Positions 16,688 to 24,223 of a stretch of 37,886 bases of DNA are shown one piece after another. Under the pieces are notes generated by a model that worked only from the letters and a program-made list of their open reading frames with translations, ran no database searches and was not told the origin of the DNA. The number at the start of each line of letters is the position of its first letter. The first letter of the stretch is position 1. Location: positions 1 through 37,886 of the forward strand of contig CAZUGK010000028.1 in NCBI GenBank assembly GCA_964619815.1, in the 5' to 3' direction. The position numbers were made by a program, and so were the translations under genes. This stretch comes from BRH-c25 sp964619815. GTDB lineage: Bacteria > Bacillota > Clostridia > Lutisporales > Lutisporaceae.

Positions 16688-18435
16688 TGGTACAGAAGAA
16701 AAAAGTAGATGCCGTAACCGTAGAAATAGTTGGGAACATATTGCTTTCCATTGCGGAAGAGACCACAATAGCGATAATTAAAAGCGCATATTCCACTAAT
16801 ATCAAGGAGCGCCGCGACGTTTCAACCGGTGTGGTAGATCCGGACGGAAATATGGTGGCTCAGGCAGAAAACTTAGCCATTCATTTAGGTTCCCTGCTCA
16901 CTTTTGTTAAAGAATTATATAAACGTCACCCTAAAGAGACAATCCGGCCAGGGGATATGTTTATTGGAAATGACCCCTACAACGGCGGCGGAAACCATCT
17001 GCCCGATGTGGTTGTAGCAGCCCCGGCCTTTGAAGGGGATACCATGATCGGTTGGGTGGTTAATATGGCGCACCATTCCGATATTGGCGGTAAAATCCCA
17101 GGAAGTACCTCCGGTGATGCCGTAAGTATATTCCAGGAAGGAATTAAGCTTCCTATTGTACGAATCTGTCAAGACGGAGAGATCCTGGACAATGTAATGG
17201 ATATGATCCTTGCCAATACCCGTGTGCCCAAAGAGCGCTACGGCGATTTGATTGCGCAGATTTCTGCCAACCGAGTCGGAGTGCGCAGGCTTAAAGAAGT
17301 TTTCGCACGTTATGATATGACTTTGCTTGATTGTATGAGTGAGCTGCAGAATTATGCAGAAAGACGTTTGCGTACAGCGATAAAAAGCCTGAAAGAAGGC
17401 GTCTATAAATTCACAGACTACATGGACAACGGAGGGGAGAAATATCCTGATCCTTTGCCTATCTCAGTTACCATTACCATTAAAGACGGTTCTATTGATT
17501 TTGATTTCACCGGTACCTGCGACCAGGTAGAAGCACCGATCAATGTACCTTATAACTCTCTTTTGGCTACAGTATTTTATTCATTAAAAGCACTGGTAGG
17601 TCCAGATATTCCTTCAAATGCGGGAATTTACCGTGTGTTCAATGTGCATGCCCCCAAGGGCTGTCTGGTTAACGCGCAGGAGCCTGCTCCTGTAGGTGTT
17701 ATGATTGATACCTGCCAGAGACTTCCTGATGTTATATTCGGTGCTTTGGCCCCGGTAGTACCGGAGAGAATTCTGGCCGGATGCAACGGTGCTTGTACCT
17801 CTGTTGTGTTTACCGGTACGCTGGAAAGCAACCGCGATCATTGCTACATCTATCATGAAGCGATTGCGGGAGGCTCCGGAGCCAGTAAGCATTCCGACGG
17901 CCTGAGCGGTGTACAGGTGCATATGACCAATACATCCAATATGCCGGTTGAAGCTTTGGAAATTGAGTTTCCGATCATTCTTTTAAAGAAATACGAACTG
18001 CGCAAGGATTCAGGTGGAGCTGGAGAATTCCGAGGCGGTTTGGGGATTGACCGTGAGTTTGAAATTATAGGTGATGGTGTTTCCTGCAACTGCCTGGGAG
18101 ATAGGCACAAATTCTCCCCCTGGGGACTTGAAGGCGGCAAAAACGGCTTGGGTGGAGCATTCTACCAGGTTAAGCAGGACGGAACCGAGATTCGCCTTTC
18201 CAATAAATGTACCAATCATCCACTGGCTAAAGGAGACGTAGTGCGCGTGCTAACTCCTGGTTCAGGTGGTTATGGGAATCCGCTGAAGCGCCCTGTGGAA
18301 AAGGTGCTGCGTGATGTTTATGAAAGCAAGGTTTCACTGGAAAGCGCAAGAAATGATTATAAGGTTGCTATTGTCCGTGACAAGAACGGAAACTATCAAG
18401 TAGACGCTGAGGAGACAGCACGGATAAGAGCGTAA
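16687..18435 (+). CDS. hyuB: Hydantoinase/oxoprolinase subunit B (HyuB)
   Basis: B subunit of the ATP-dependent hydantoinase/oxoprolinase, 582 aa, the usual length. Typical segments are TVEIVGNILLSIAEE near the start, SAYSTNIKERRDVSTG, the conserved GDMFIGNDPYNGGGNHLPD with its metal- and substrate-related Asp/His residues, and NMAHHSDIGGKIPGS. DSGGAGEFRGGLG and TPGSGGYGNP lie toward the C-terminus. Its ATG overlaps the hyuA stop by one base, with GGAGGTGAT inside hyuA. A hairpin follows before the kinase gene. A and B subunits together are needed for the ATP-driven cleavage of cyclic amides in this family. Confidence 0.93.
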   Translation: MVQKKKVDAVTVEIVGNILLSIAEETTIAIIKSAYSTNIKERRDVSTGVVDPDGNMVAQAENLAIHLGSLLTFVKELYKRHPKETIRPGDMFIGNDPYNGGGNHLPDVVVAAPAFEGDTMIGWVVNMAHHSDIGGKIPGSTSGDAVSIFQEGIKLPIVRICQDGEILDNVMDMILANTRVPKERYGDLIAQISANRVGVRRLKEVFARYDMTLLDCMSELQNYAERRLRTAIKSLKEGVYKFTDYMDNGGEKYPDPLPISVTITIKDGSIDFDFTGTCDQVEAPINVPYNSLLATVFYSLKALVGPDIPSNAGIYRVFNVHAPKGCLVNAQEPAPVGVMIDTCQRLPDVIFGALAPVVPERILAGCNGACTSVVFTGTLESNRDHCYIYHEAIAGGSGASKHSDGLSGVQVHMTNTSNMPVEALEIEFPIILLKKYELRKDSGGAGEFRGGLGIDREFEIIGDGVSCNCLGDRHKFSPWGLEGGKNGLGGAFYQVKQDGTEIRLSNKCTNHPLAKGDVVRVLTPGSGGYGNPLKRPVEKVLRDVYESKVSLESARNDYKVAIVRDKNGNYQVDAEETARIRA

Positions 18436-18444
18436 ATTCCAGAT

Positions 18445-18470
18445 CAGGAGCTGAAGAAAATCAGCTCCTG
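18445..18470 (+). promoter_or_regulatory. Intra-operon hairpin between hyuB and the kinase
   Basis: Perfect 10-bp stem CAGGAGCTGA / TCAGCTCCTG with loop AGAAAA and no T run. It probably stabilises or processes the mRNA, since the next gene starts only 21 bp later and has no promoter of its own that I can see. Confidence 0.55.
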
Positions 18471-18490
18471 TCTGCAAAGGACGTGTGAAT

Positions 18491-19282
18491 ATGAAAATAG
18501 CTGCTGTAGGCTTTACCTGCATTGACGTTTATGAAAATTTGGATAATCGCTGCTATGCTACCGGTAACGGGGTGGATGTACTCATCAACCTATGCAAACG
18601 AGGCGCTAAGGGATCAGTTGTTAGCGCCGTGGGAAAGGATGAATACGGAGATTTGATGCTTAAAACCCTGTCATGCTATCAGATAGATACTTCACACATT
18701 GCTGTGGTGCCGGATGGAAAAACAGCAGTAATAAAAATGTCTTTGGATGGTGTTGACAGAGTACATGGTGAAAGAATTCGAGGTGTCATGGAAGGGTATG
18801 CACTCCGACCGGGAGATTTGGAGTTTATCCAGGAGCATGATATCATTCATACTGACTTGTCTTGGAATGTTACGAGTCAGCTTGCCTCTATGAGCGAAAA
18901 AGGCGCAAATATCTTTTTCGATTTTTCTATCAAGAATAATCATCCTGATGTACCAGAAATCTTGAAACATATTACTTGGGGGCAATTTTCCTTCCAATCA
19001 AAAACCCCTGAGGTGAAGAGCTTTTTAAAATGGGCGGCTTCTTTTGGACCGGAGCTGGTTATTGCTACTTTTGGAAAGGATGGTGCATTGGCCTACGACA
19101 ACACCCGCTTTTATGAGCAGGATATCGTACCATGCAGCAAGGTGGTAAATACCGTGGGTGCAGGAGATGGATTTGCTTCAGGCTTTCTCTATGGTGTAAT
19201 TAGCGGCTTGGATATCTCCGAATGCCTGAAATCCGGTGCTGAAACCGCTTCAAAGATAGTAGGCCAGTTTGAGCCGTATTAA
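18491..19282 (+). CDS. frlD: PfkB-family kinase, FrlD (fructoselysine 6-kinase)-like, with altered sugar motif
   Basis: Cytoplasmic ribokinase-type sugar kinase of 263 aa, close in size to E. coli FrlD, which phosphorylates fructoselysine at C6. FrlD-like segments include VGKDEYGDLMLK, the stretch HGERIRGVMEGYALRPGDLE and FFDFSIKNN. The catalytic motif NTVGAGDGFASGF carries Asp226. The N-terminal sugar-binding motif, GGNAxN in ordinary members, reads TGNGVD (24-29) here, losing the second Gly and the Asn. ATG 18491 is preferred over GTG 18485, with AAAGGACG upstream. It lies between hyuB and the amidohydrolase in one operon. It may act on a modified fructosamine, or it may have drifted from the classical substrate. 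Confidence 0.8.
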   Translation: MKIAAVGFTCIDVYENLDNRCYATGNGVDVLINLCKRGAKGSVVSAVGKDEYGDLMLKTLSCYQIDTSHIAVVPDGKTAVIKMSLDGVDRVHGERIRGVMEGYALRPGDLEFIQEHDIIHTDLSWNVTSQLASMSEKGANIFFDFSIKNNHPDVPEILKHITWGQFSFQSKTPEVKSFLKWAASFGPELVIATFGKDGALAYDNTRFYEQDIVPCSKVVNTVGAGDGFASGFLYGVISGLDISECLKSGAETASKIVGQFEPY

Positions 19283-19307
19283 AATAGAAACGGAAAGGTG
19301 TGAGTTT

Positions 19308-20159
19308 ATGGTTATAGATTCTCACGTACATTGTGCATTTTTTAAAGATATATGTAATAGTCAGGAAACTATTCAATTCCGCCGGGACCAGTACGCCCTT
19401 CACAAAACTGGTCCGGCAGATTTGGAACAGACACTGACAGTGATGAATTTTGCAAAAATCGACCGGTCTGTATTGCTTCCGCTGGATTTGACAACTGTCA
19501 GCGGCGGAACTTTGGTTTCAAACCAGGAGGTGCAGAAACTGGTATCCCTCCAGCCGGATCGTTTTATAGGCTTTGCCAGCGTCGATCCGTTACGGAGCGA
19601 TGCTGCCGAGGAGCTGGAACATGCATTCCGTGATCTGAAGCTTCAAGGACTGAAGCTGAACCTGTCAAGGTTGAAGTTGTATCCGATGGATAAGAGTCTT
19701 TTGCCGTTGTACAATATCTGCCTGAAATACAACCGCCCTGTGATTTTTCATGCGGGACTAAGCTGGGAGCAGGATGCGCCATCCAGATACGGACGACCGA
19801 TTGAATATGAAGATGTGGCAATTGCCTATCCGGAGCTGCGCTTCTGCTTGGCACATTTCGGCTGGCCATGGGTGGATGAGACCATAATGCTGATGATCAA
19901 ATTTACCAATGTTTATACGGATACCAGCCTTTTGTACCTGGATTCTCCAAGGCGCTTTTTCGACCAGCTGTTTATGAAGAATATGGCGCTGACCTGGATG
20001 GAACACAATTTCATTGAACAGGTAATGTTTGGTTCCAACGCGCCGAGATTCCGACCTGCAAGGATCCGTGAAGGATTGGAAAGCCTGCCGCTGAGGGAGA
20101 ACTCCATGGAAAAAATTCTCGGATTGAACGCAGAAAAATTCCTGGGATGGAGGTCATAA
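19308..20159 (+). CDS. Amidohydrolase-2 family TIM-barrel protein with Asp-to-Asn change
   Basis: A 283-aa metal-dependent hydrolase of the amidohydrolase-2 (ACMSD-like) group. The N-terminal metal motif is DSHVHC (His6, His8); further candidate ligands are Lys116 in GLKLNL, His148 in IFHAGLSW and His183 in LAHFGWPW. The position normally held by the catalytic Asp in FGSDxP reads FGSNAPRF, with Asn244. This may alter or abolish hydrolysis. ATG 19308 is chosen because AAAGGTGTGAG precedes it; a longer reading from 19269 overlaps the kinase gene and lacks a site. It is placed within the hyu-frl operon, so a lactonase, decarboxylase or amide hydrolase step in the same pathway is possible. Confidence 0.83.
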   Translation: MVIDSHVHCAFFKDICNSQETIQFRRDQYALHKTGPADLEQTLTVMNFAKIDRSVLLPLDLTTVSGGTLVSNQEVQKLVSLQPDRFIGFASVDPLRSDAAEELEHAFRDLKLQGLKLNLSRLKLYPMDKSLLPLYNICLKYNRPVIFHAGLSWEQDAPSRYGRPIEYEDVAIAYPELRFCLAHFGWPWVDETIMLMIKFTNVYTDTSLLYLDSPRRFFDQLFMKNMALTWMEHNFIEQVMFGSNAPRFRPARIREGLESLPLRENSMEKILGLNAEKFLGWRS

Positions 20160-20163
20160 TGTG

Positions 20164-20592
20164 ATGGTGAAATTGACGGTTGAAGAAGTCCGAAGTACAA
20201 AGGAGTTTCAGATGATAAAGATCACCGAACAGGTGAAGAAGGCCGTGGAGAATTCCAATGTAAAAAACGGCCTGGTGGCGGTAATCAGTGCACATACTAC
20301 AACTGGTATCATGATAAATGAGAGCTTACCCTGTGTTGAACAGGATATTGAAGATACGCTCGAACGGTTAGTACCGCGAGATGCATCTTATGCACACGCC
20401 CATTTTCTGCTAAGCTACGGTACAACCGGGGGAAATTCACCGGGGCATCTTAAATCTATGCTGGCAGGTAACAGCTGCATACTTCCGGTGGTGGATGGAA
20501 AAATGTACGGAGGTCATGCACAGGACATTTATTTCGTAGAATTTGACGGTGTAAAACCGAGGAAATACTTTATCCAGGTAATTGGAGAGTAG
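20164..20592 (+). CDS. yjbQ: YjbQ / UPF0047 family protein
   Basis: A 142-aa protein of the conserved YjbQ family; the E. coli member has been linked to a weak thiamine phosphate synthase activity, but its real role is unsettled. Typical residues are visible: SAHTTTGIMINE near 38-49, AHAHFLLSYG with its paired His, GNSPGHLKSMLAGNS, and the C-terminal YFVEFDGVKPRKY. ATG 20164 follows GGAGG by ten bases; GTG 20161 is an alternative. It begins four bases after the amidohydrolase stop, so it is cotranscribed with the Amadori-type enzymes. Its presence in a catabolic operon is unusual and might point to an enzymatic role there. Confidence 0.9.
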   Translation: MVKLTVEEVRSTKEFQMIKITEQVKKAVENSNVKNGLVAVISAHTTTGIMINESLPCVEQDIEDTLERLVPRDASYAHAHFLLSYGTTGGNSPGHLKSMLAGNSCILPVVDGKMYGGHAQDIYFVEFDGVKPRKYFIQVIGE

Positions 20593-20605
20593 GTGGATTA
20601 TTGTG

Positions 20606-21733
20606 ATGAAACAAAATTCTTTCTTTGAGAAAAGAGATATGGAAATGGCGGGAATTAACGGTTTTGACATATATCGCCTGCCGGGTCTTACGGTTACAAA
20701 AAACGGAACGGTGCTAGCCTATTATGAGGGCAGAAGGGGAGAAGGAGAAGACTGGTACCAGGAGCTTTTCCTTTACCGCAGCATGGACGATGGCAAAACA
20801 TGGTCCGAACGTATAACAGTTATAGAGGGAATCCCCGGAGAGCAGGTACATAATATTTTTATGCTGGCGGGAAACAGTGGGGATGAGGTGCATTGTTTCT
20901 GGAATATAAATCACAATCAGCTTATGTACAAAAAAAGTGCTGATGCCGGCAGAACCTGGACATCCCCTCGTGATATTACCTATGGAGCGCAGACCTGTCA
21001 AAAGGAGTATCCCTGGAACGTTTTTTCCGTAGGACCTGGTCACGGCACTATACTGCGCAGCGGCAGAATCCTCCTTCCGGCATGGTTTAGCGTGGGGGGG
21101 AATACCCATAAGCCATCCACTTTCGGTTGTATTTACAGTGATGACCAGGGAGAAAGCTGGCAGACAGGTGCTTTGCTGTATCCTAATGAACATCTGATCA
21201 ACCCCAATGAGGGCGCAGTTTTTGAACGCTGCGACGGCAGCGTGGTAGCGACGGTACGCCATGATTCCTTACCTAGGCGAAGGGCCATGGTAGTTAGCCG
21301 TGATGGAGCCTCTCCATGGGAGGGGTTGGAATTCCCAGATGAATTACCTGACCCGATTTGTTTTGGCAGTATGCTGCGGCTTGGCTGGCCTGAAGAGTTG
21401 AATATGGATGCGGTGTTATTGTCAAACTGTGCCTGGGAAGATACAGAAGGGGTAGCGAAAAAGAAGCTGGGACTGCTTAAATACAATTGGAGCGATGACG
21501 CCAGACGGAATCTTACTGTGCGTTTGAGCGTCGATGGGGGTTACAACTGGAAATATTCCGGCTTGATTGAAGAAAAAGCAGGGTACTCTGATATTGCAAT
21601 TTCACGCGATAGGAAAACTGTGCTGTGCCTGTATGAAAAAGACTGGATAAATGACAATTGTATTTTCCCCAAGAAGATTGGATTAGCAAGGTTTAATCTG
21701 GAATGGCTTACGGGCAATGAACTATCCCAATGA
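20606..21733 (+). CDS. Sialidase-like six-bladed propeller protein (Asp-box/BNR repeats), intracellular
   Basis: A 375-aa protein of the sialidase (GH33-like) superfamily. The N-terminal Arg motif reads IYRLPGL (Arg24). Four Asp boxes of the form SxDxGxxW are clear: SMDDGKTW (59-66), SADAGRTW (111-118), SDDQGESW (178-185) and SVDGGYNW (near 325). NEGAVFERCDGSVVATVRHD holds a Glu and a further Arg of the kind used in the active site. No signal peptide or anchoring domain is present, so it acts in the cytoplasm or is leaderless. ATG 20606 is chosen with GGTGG nine bases upstream; TTG 20582 would overlap yjbQ. Its setting before the deglycase gene suggests action on a glycosylated or sugar-acid-like imported compound, not host mucin. 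Confidence 0.82.
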   Translation: MKQNSFFEKRDMEMAGINGFDIYRLPGLTVTKNGTVLAYYEGRRGEGEDWYQELFLYRSMDDGKTWSERITVIEGIPGEQVHNIFMLAGNSGDEVHCFWNINHNQLMYKKSADAGRTWTSPRDITYGAQTCQKEYPWNVFSVGPGHGTILRSGRILLPAWFSVGGNTHKPSTFGCIYSDDQGESWQTGALLYPNEHLINPNEGAVFERCDGSVVATVRHDSLPRRRAMVVSRDGASPWEGLEFPDELPDPICFGSMLRLGWPEELNMDAVLLSNCAWEDTEGVAKKKLGLLKYNWSDDARRNLTVRLSVDGGYNWKYSGLIEEKAGYSDIAISRDRKTVLCLYEKDWINDNCIFPKKIGLARFNLEWLTGNELSQ

Positions 21734-21770
21734 CTCAAAAAAATTTCCAGGAAAAGTAGGAGGTTTCAAT

Positions 21771-22742
21771 ATGAAGATAAAACAGATCGTAAGTGAGATT
21801 AAGAATAAAATGGATGCGGTTGGCGGCCTCAAAGCTATATATTTTGTGGCGTGCGGAGGTTCGCAGGCAGCAATTAACTCTGCTAAGTACCTGATTCAGT
21901 GCGAAGCAAAGGGAATTGCAACTGATATTTTCAATAGTAATGAGTTTGTCCATGCTACACCTAAGATGCTGGATGAACAGTGTATATGCGTGATTTGTTC
22001 CCTTAAAGCGACGGCTGAGACAGTAGAAGCGGTTAAGCTAGCAAATAGGTACGGGGCTGTAACTGTGGCAATGACAGGTTTCCCGGATACTGATATGGCG
22101 AAGAATGGTCAGTATGTAATTGTTTACTCAAACGGAGACAACCAGGTTTATTCCGAGGGTAATCAGGCATCATCGCTGAAATTCTGTTTCGAAGTATTGA
22201 AACAGTTTGAAGGATATGAAAATTACGATGCAGCCATAAAGGCATACAACCACTTGGATAAGATTATTACGGATGCTAAGGAAAAAGTGCTGCCCATGGC
22301 AGTAAAATTTGCTAACGATTTTAAAGATGACAGCGTCTTTTATGTACTGGGCAGTGGACCGGCTTATGCAACGGCATATACAATGTCCTGCTGTCATCTG
22401 ATGGAGATGCAGTGCAAACATGCTGTATATTTGCATTCCGGGGAGTATTTCCACGGACCTTTTGAAACGACTGACGAGAGTGTTGCAATGATTTTATTCA
22501 AGTCCGTGGGTAAAACACGGCCTCTGGACGAGCGTGCCGAACGTTTCCTGCTGAAATATGCACCGCGCCGTATGATCTTGGACCTGAATGATTTGGGGAT
22601 CGAAAAGTTGGACAAAACAGTTGCGGAATACTTTACATCAGTTATTTTGATTCCGGTGGAGCGTTTCATCGTGTCTAAAATGGCAGAGATTCGTGGCAAA
22701 TCCATGGACTACCGACGCTATATGTGGAAATTTGAATATTAA
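21771..22742 (+). CDS. frlB: FrlB/FraB-like 6-phospho-fructosamine deglycase (SIS domains)
   Basis: Two-SIS-domain protein of 323 aa resembling E. coli FrlB, which splits fructoselysine 6-phosphate into glucose 6-phosphate and lysine, and FraB of Salmonella. Shared features are IYFVACGGS (23-31), a second SIS at YVLGSGPAYATAY, and the active-site segment HSGEYFHGP with Glu225 and His228. The C-terminus MDYRRYMWKFEY is also very FrlB-like. It lacks a glutaminase domain, so it is not GlmS. ATG 21771 follows TAGGAGG at seven bases; an upstream ATG overlapping the sialidase gene has no site. It is the last gene of the operon, ahead of a strong terminator. It is the best single marker for an Amadori pathway here. 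Confidence 0.85.
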   Translation: MKIKQIVSEIKNKMDAVGGLKAIYFVACGGSQAAINSAKYLIQCEAKGIATDIFNSNEFVHATPKMLDEQCICVICSLKATAETVEAVKLANRYGAVTVAMTGFPDTDMAKNGQYVIVYSNGDNQVYSEGNQASSLKFCFEVLKQFEGYENYDAAIKAYNHLDKIITDAKEKVLPMAVKFANDFKDDSVFYVLGSGPAYATAYTMSCCHLMEMQCKHAVYLHSGEYFHGPFETTDESVAMILFKSVGKTRPLDERAERFLLKYAPRRMILDLNDLGIEKLDKTVAEYFTSVILIPVERFIVSKMAEIRGKSMDYRRYMWKFEY

Positions 22743-22767
22743 GAAAGTAAGGAACTTTCTATATGGT

Positions 22768-22813
22768 AAAAAAAGCTGTTACAAAAGTACTCGGACATTG
22801 TAACAGCTTTTTT
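22768..22813. terminator. Bidirectional terminator between frlB-like and second kinase genes
   Basis: AAAAAAAGCTGTTACA pairs perfectly with TGTAACAGCTTTTTT around a 15-nt loop. T runs occur on both strands, which suits the two convergent genes. Confidence 0.9.
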
Positions 22814-22831
22814 AGCTATTTGAATCAAGAC

Positions 22832-23704
22832 CTACCTGGAAAAGGGGATTCCCATTCCAAAGGCACCGTTTACTAGACAGGTTTTTGCAGCAAACTCGGA
22901 ACCATGGAGAAGTGAATGGGACAGGGCTTGTTTATAGAATTCACGATCTTCTTTTAAACGGGCTGGGGCATCCTTCTGAACCTGGACAAAAGACAGCAGA
23001 AAAGCAGTGGCAAAGGAATCTCCGGCACCAAGAGTATCAACTGCCTTCACCAGTTTTGGGGGTTGACTGTAATAGCTTATACCATCGAAAAGCAAGGCAC
23101 CGCGGCTGCCGCAGGTTGCTATTACAATGGGGCATCCCTCACGGTACAACCTTCTGCAAACTTCATGGATTTCAGAATCGGGGAGGGAACCGGCGGAAAG
23201 AAATCCAAATGAAATATATGGGCAAACTCGGGAGGTCTTTTCCGGATCTATCCATTGTCCGGAAAAATCGTAAGAGATGGGGACACCGGACAGCTTTGCA
23301 TGAGGCAGCTGCGCATCAAATGCACTGTTATTACTGGTATGAATCAGATCGAACTGCATAAGATAATCCATATCCTCACTATTGAGGATAATGGGGTGTT
23401 CCCTCTGTACTCCGCCTTTATTGCTTGTAACGAAGACCCTGTCGCCGTCCACCAGGTTAACAACTGCATAACCGTTTTCGCCCTCGTATTGGCGGCAATG
23501 GGAATGCTCGATCCCCAGTTCATCCAGTGTCTTGAGAATATGTGCTGCAACCTCATCCGTACCAAGGACACCCATAAAAGAAGAGTCAGCCTCGAGAGAT
23601 TTTGCAAAAACCGAAAAGTTCAATGCCTGTCCTCCGGGATACATATATCCCGAATGCAAATATTTGTCACATACATTGTCGCCCAATCCCAGTACATTTA
23701 ACAC
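22832..23704 (-). CDS. Second PfkB-family FrlD-like kinase
   Basis: Ribokinase-family sugar kinase of 290 aa, similar to FrlD-type fructosamine 6-kinases. Unlike the kinase at 18491 it keeps the standard sugar-binding motif PGGQALNFSV (23-32) and a full catalytic motif DTLGAGDSF with Asp229. YDFSGQW resembles the FDFSDKW of E. coli FrlD. GTG 23704 is taken as start, eight bases after GGAGG; TTG 23707 is possible. It is transcribed toward frlB and has its own promoter, overlapped downstream by the shared operator element. A C-terminal insertion near residues 240-262 makes it longer than the first kinase. The two kinases probably handle different fructosamines or different sugar isomers. Confidence 0.82.
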   Translation of the reverse strand: MLNVLGLGDNVCDKYLHSGYMYPGGQALNFSVFAKSLEADSSFMGVLGTDEVAAHILKTLDELGIEHSHCRQYEGENGYAVVNLVDGDRVFVTSNKGGVQREHPIILNSEDMDYLMQFDLIHTSNNSAFDAQLPHAKLSGVPISYDFSGQWIDPEKTSRVCPYISFGFLSAGSLPDSEIHEVCRRLYREGCPIVIATCGSRGALLFDGISYYSQPPKLVKAVDTLGAGDSFATAFLLSFVQVQKDAPARLKEDREFYKQALSHSLLHGSEFAAKTCLVNGAFGMGIPFSR

Positions 23705-23813
23705 CAAAAACACCTCCGAATAATAGCATAATGAATAATTACTTTGAACCATTAATTATATGTAAAAAATCAAAAAAGCTTGTTATTAAAGCTTATTCTT
23801 GGATCGGTTGTAA

Positions 23814-23858
23814 TATAACCTTATAATATATCTTAGCCTAGAGATCGAAAATAGTCAA
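23814..23858 (-). promoter_or_regulatory. Promoter and operator-like site 4 of the second kinase
   Basis: Minus-strand TTGACT (23858-23853), 17-bp spacer, TAAGAT (23835-23830), then the element with core ATTATAAGGTTATA (23827-23814). The near-palindrome TATAACCTTATA on the plus strand differs from the hyuA site by one base. It covers the expected start point. Confidence 0.6.
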
Positions 23859-24150
23859 CGAAGACTTTGGCAAGTTTTGATGTAAAATAAGCGTTTATCC
23901 TATTTCAGTCAATATAATGGAGACAAGTAGTTCTCAATAGCTTCAGTTTTCTCTAAAACAAAACTAAAGCTGTGCAATTCTCTACTTTTACCAACCGGTG
24001 TCCAAGCTTTCTAGGAGGCTGTCAAAAAGGTACTCTGTATTTTCCACATCCTACACTATTAAAAATTTAAAATTTGCAGCACTCCATTCATAGAGAATAT
24101 TGCATGTTTTATTACCAGTATAGGATATAAAAGTGAGAATTGGCCTAGTG
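23859..24150. other. Intergenic, no gene seen
   Basis: About 290 bp between the divergent kinase and GntR promoters. At 24014-24030 GGAGGCTGTCAAAAAGG looks like the end of some insertion sequences, but no partner end or transposase is present. Confidence 0.4.
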
Positions 24151-24196
24151 TTGACAAGGTTATTGAAAACAGTATATAATATATTATAACGTATTG
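24151..24196 (+). promoter_or_regulatory. Promoter and operator-like site 5 of the GntR regulator
   Basis: Consensus TTGACA (24151-24156), 18-bp spacer, consensus TATAAT (24175-24180). The shared element starts at the -10 box and continues with core ATTATAACGTATTG (24183-24196). This arrangement implies autoregulation by the encoded protein. Confidence 0.7.
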
Positions 24197-24223
24197 TAAT
24201 TGAATGAGAGAGAAGGGATAATT

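Noticed and set aside
14621..18435. Acetone or acetophenone carboxylase instead of hydantoinase/oxoprolinase
   Set aside because: Such carboxylases normally have additional subunits, none of which is seen; the neighbouring genes also point to amide chemistry.
21771..22742. GlmS (glucosamine-6-phosphate synthase)
   Set aside because: There is no glutaminase domain, and the SGEYFHGP segment and C-terminus resemble FrlB.
22885..23361. Plus-strand frame of 158 codons across the second kinase gene
   Set aside because: It is the antisense shadow of a clear PfkB-family gene and its translation has no recognisable domain.
24200..24223. TTG 24200 as start of the GntR gene
   Set aside because: It lies within the operator/start region and has no ribosome site; GTG 24224 follows AGAAGGGA at good spacing.
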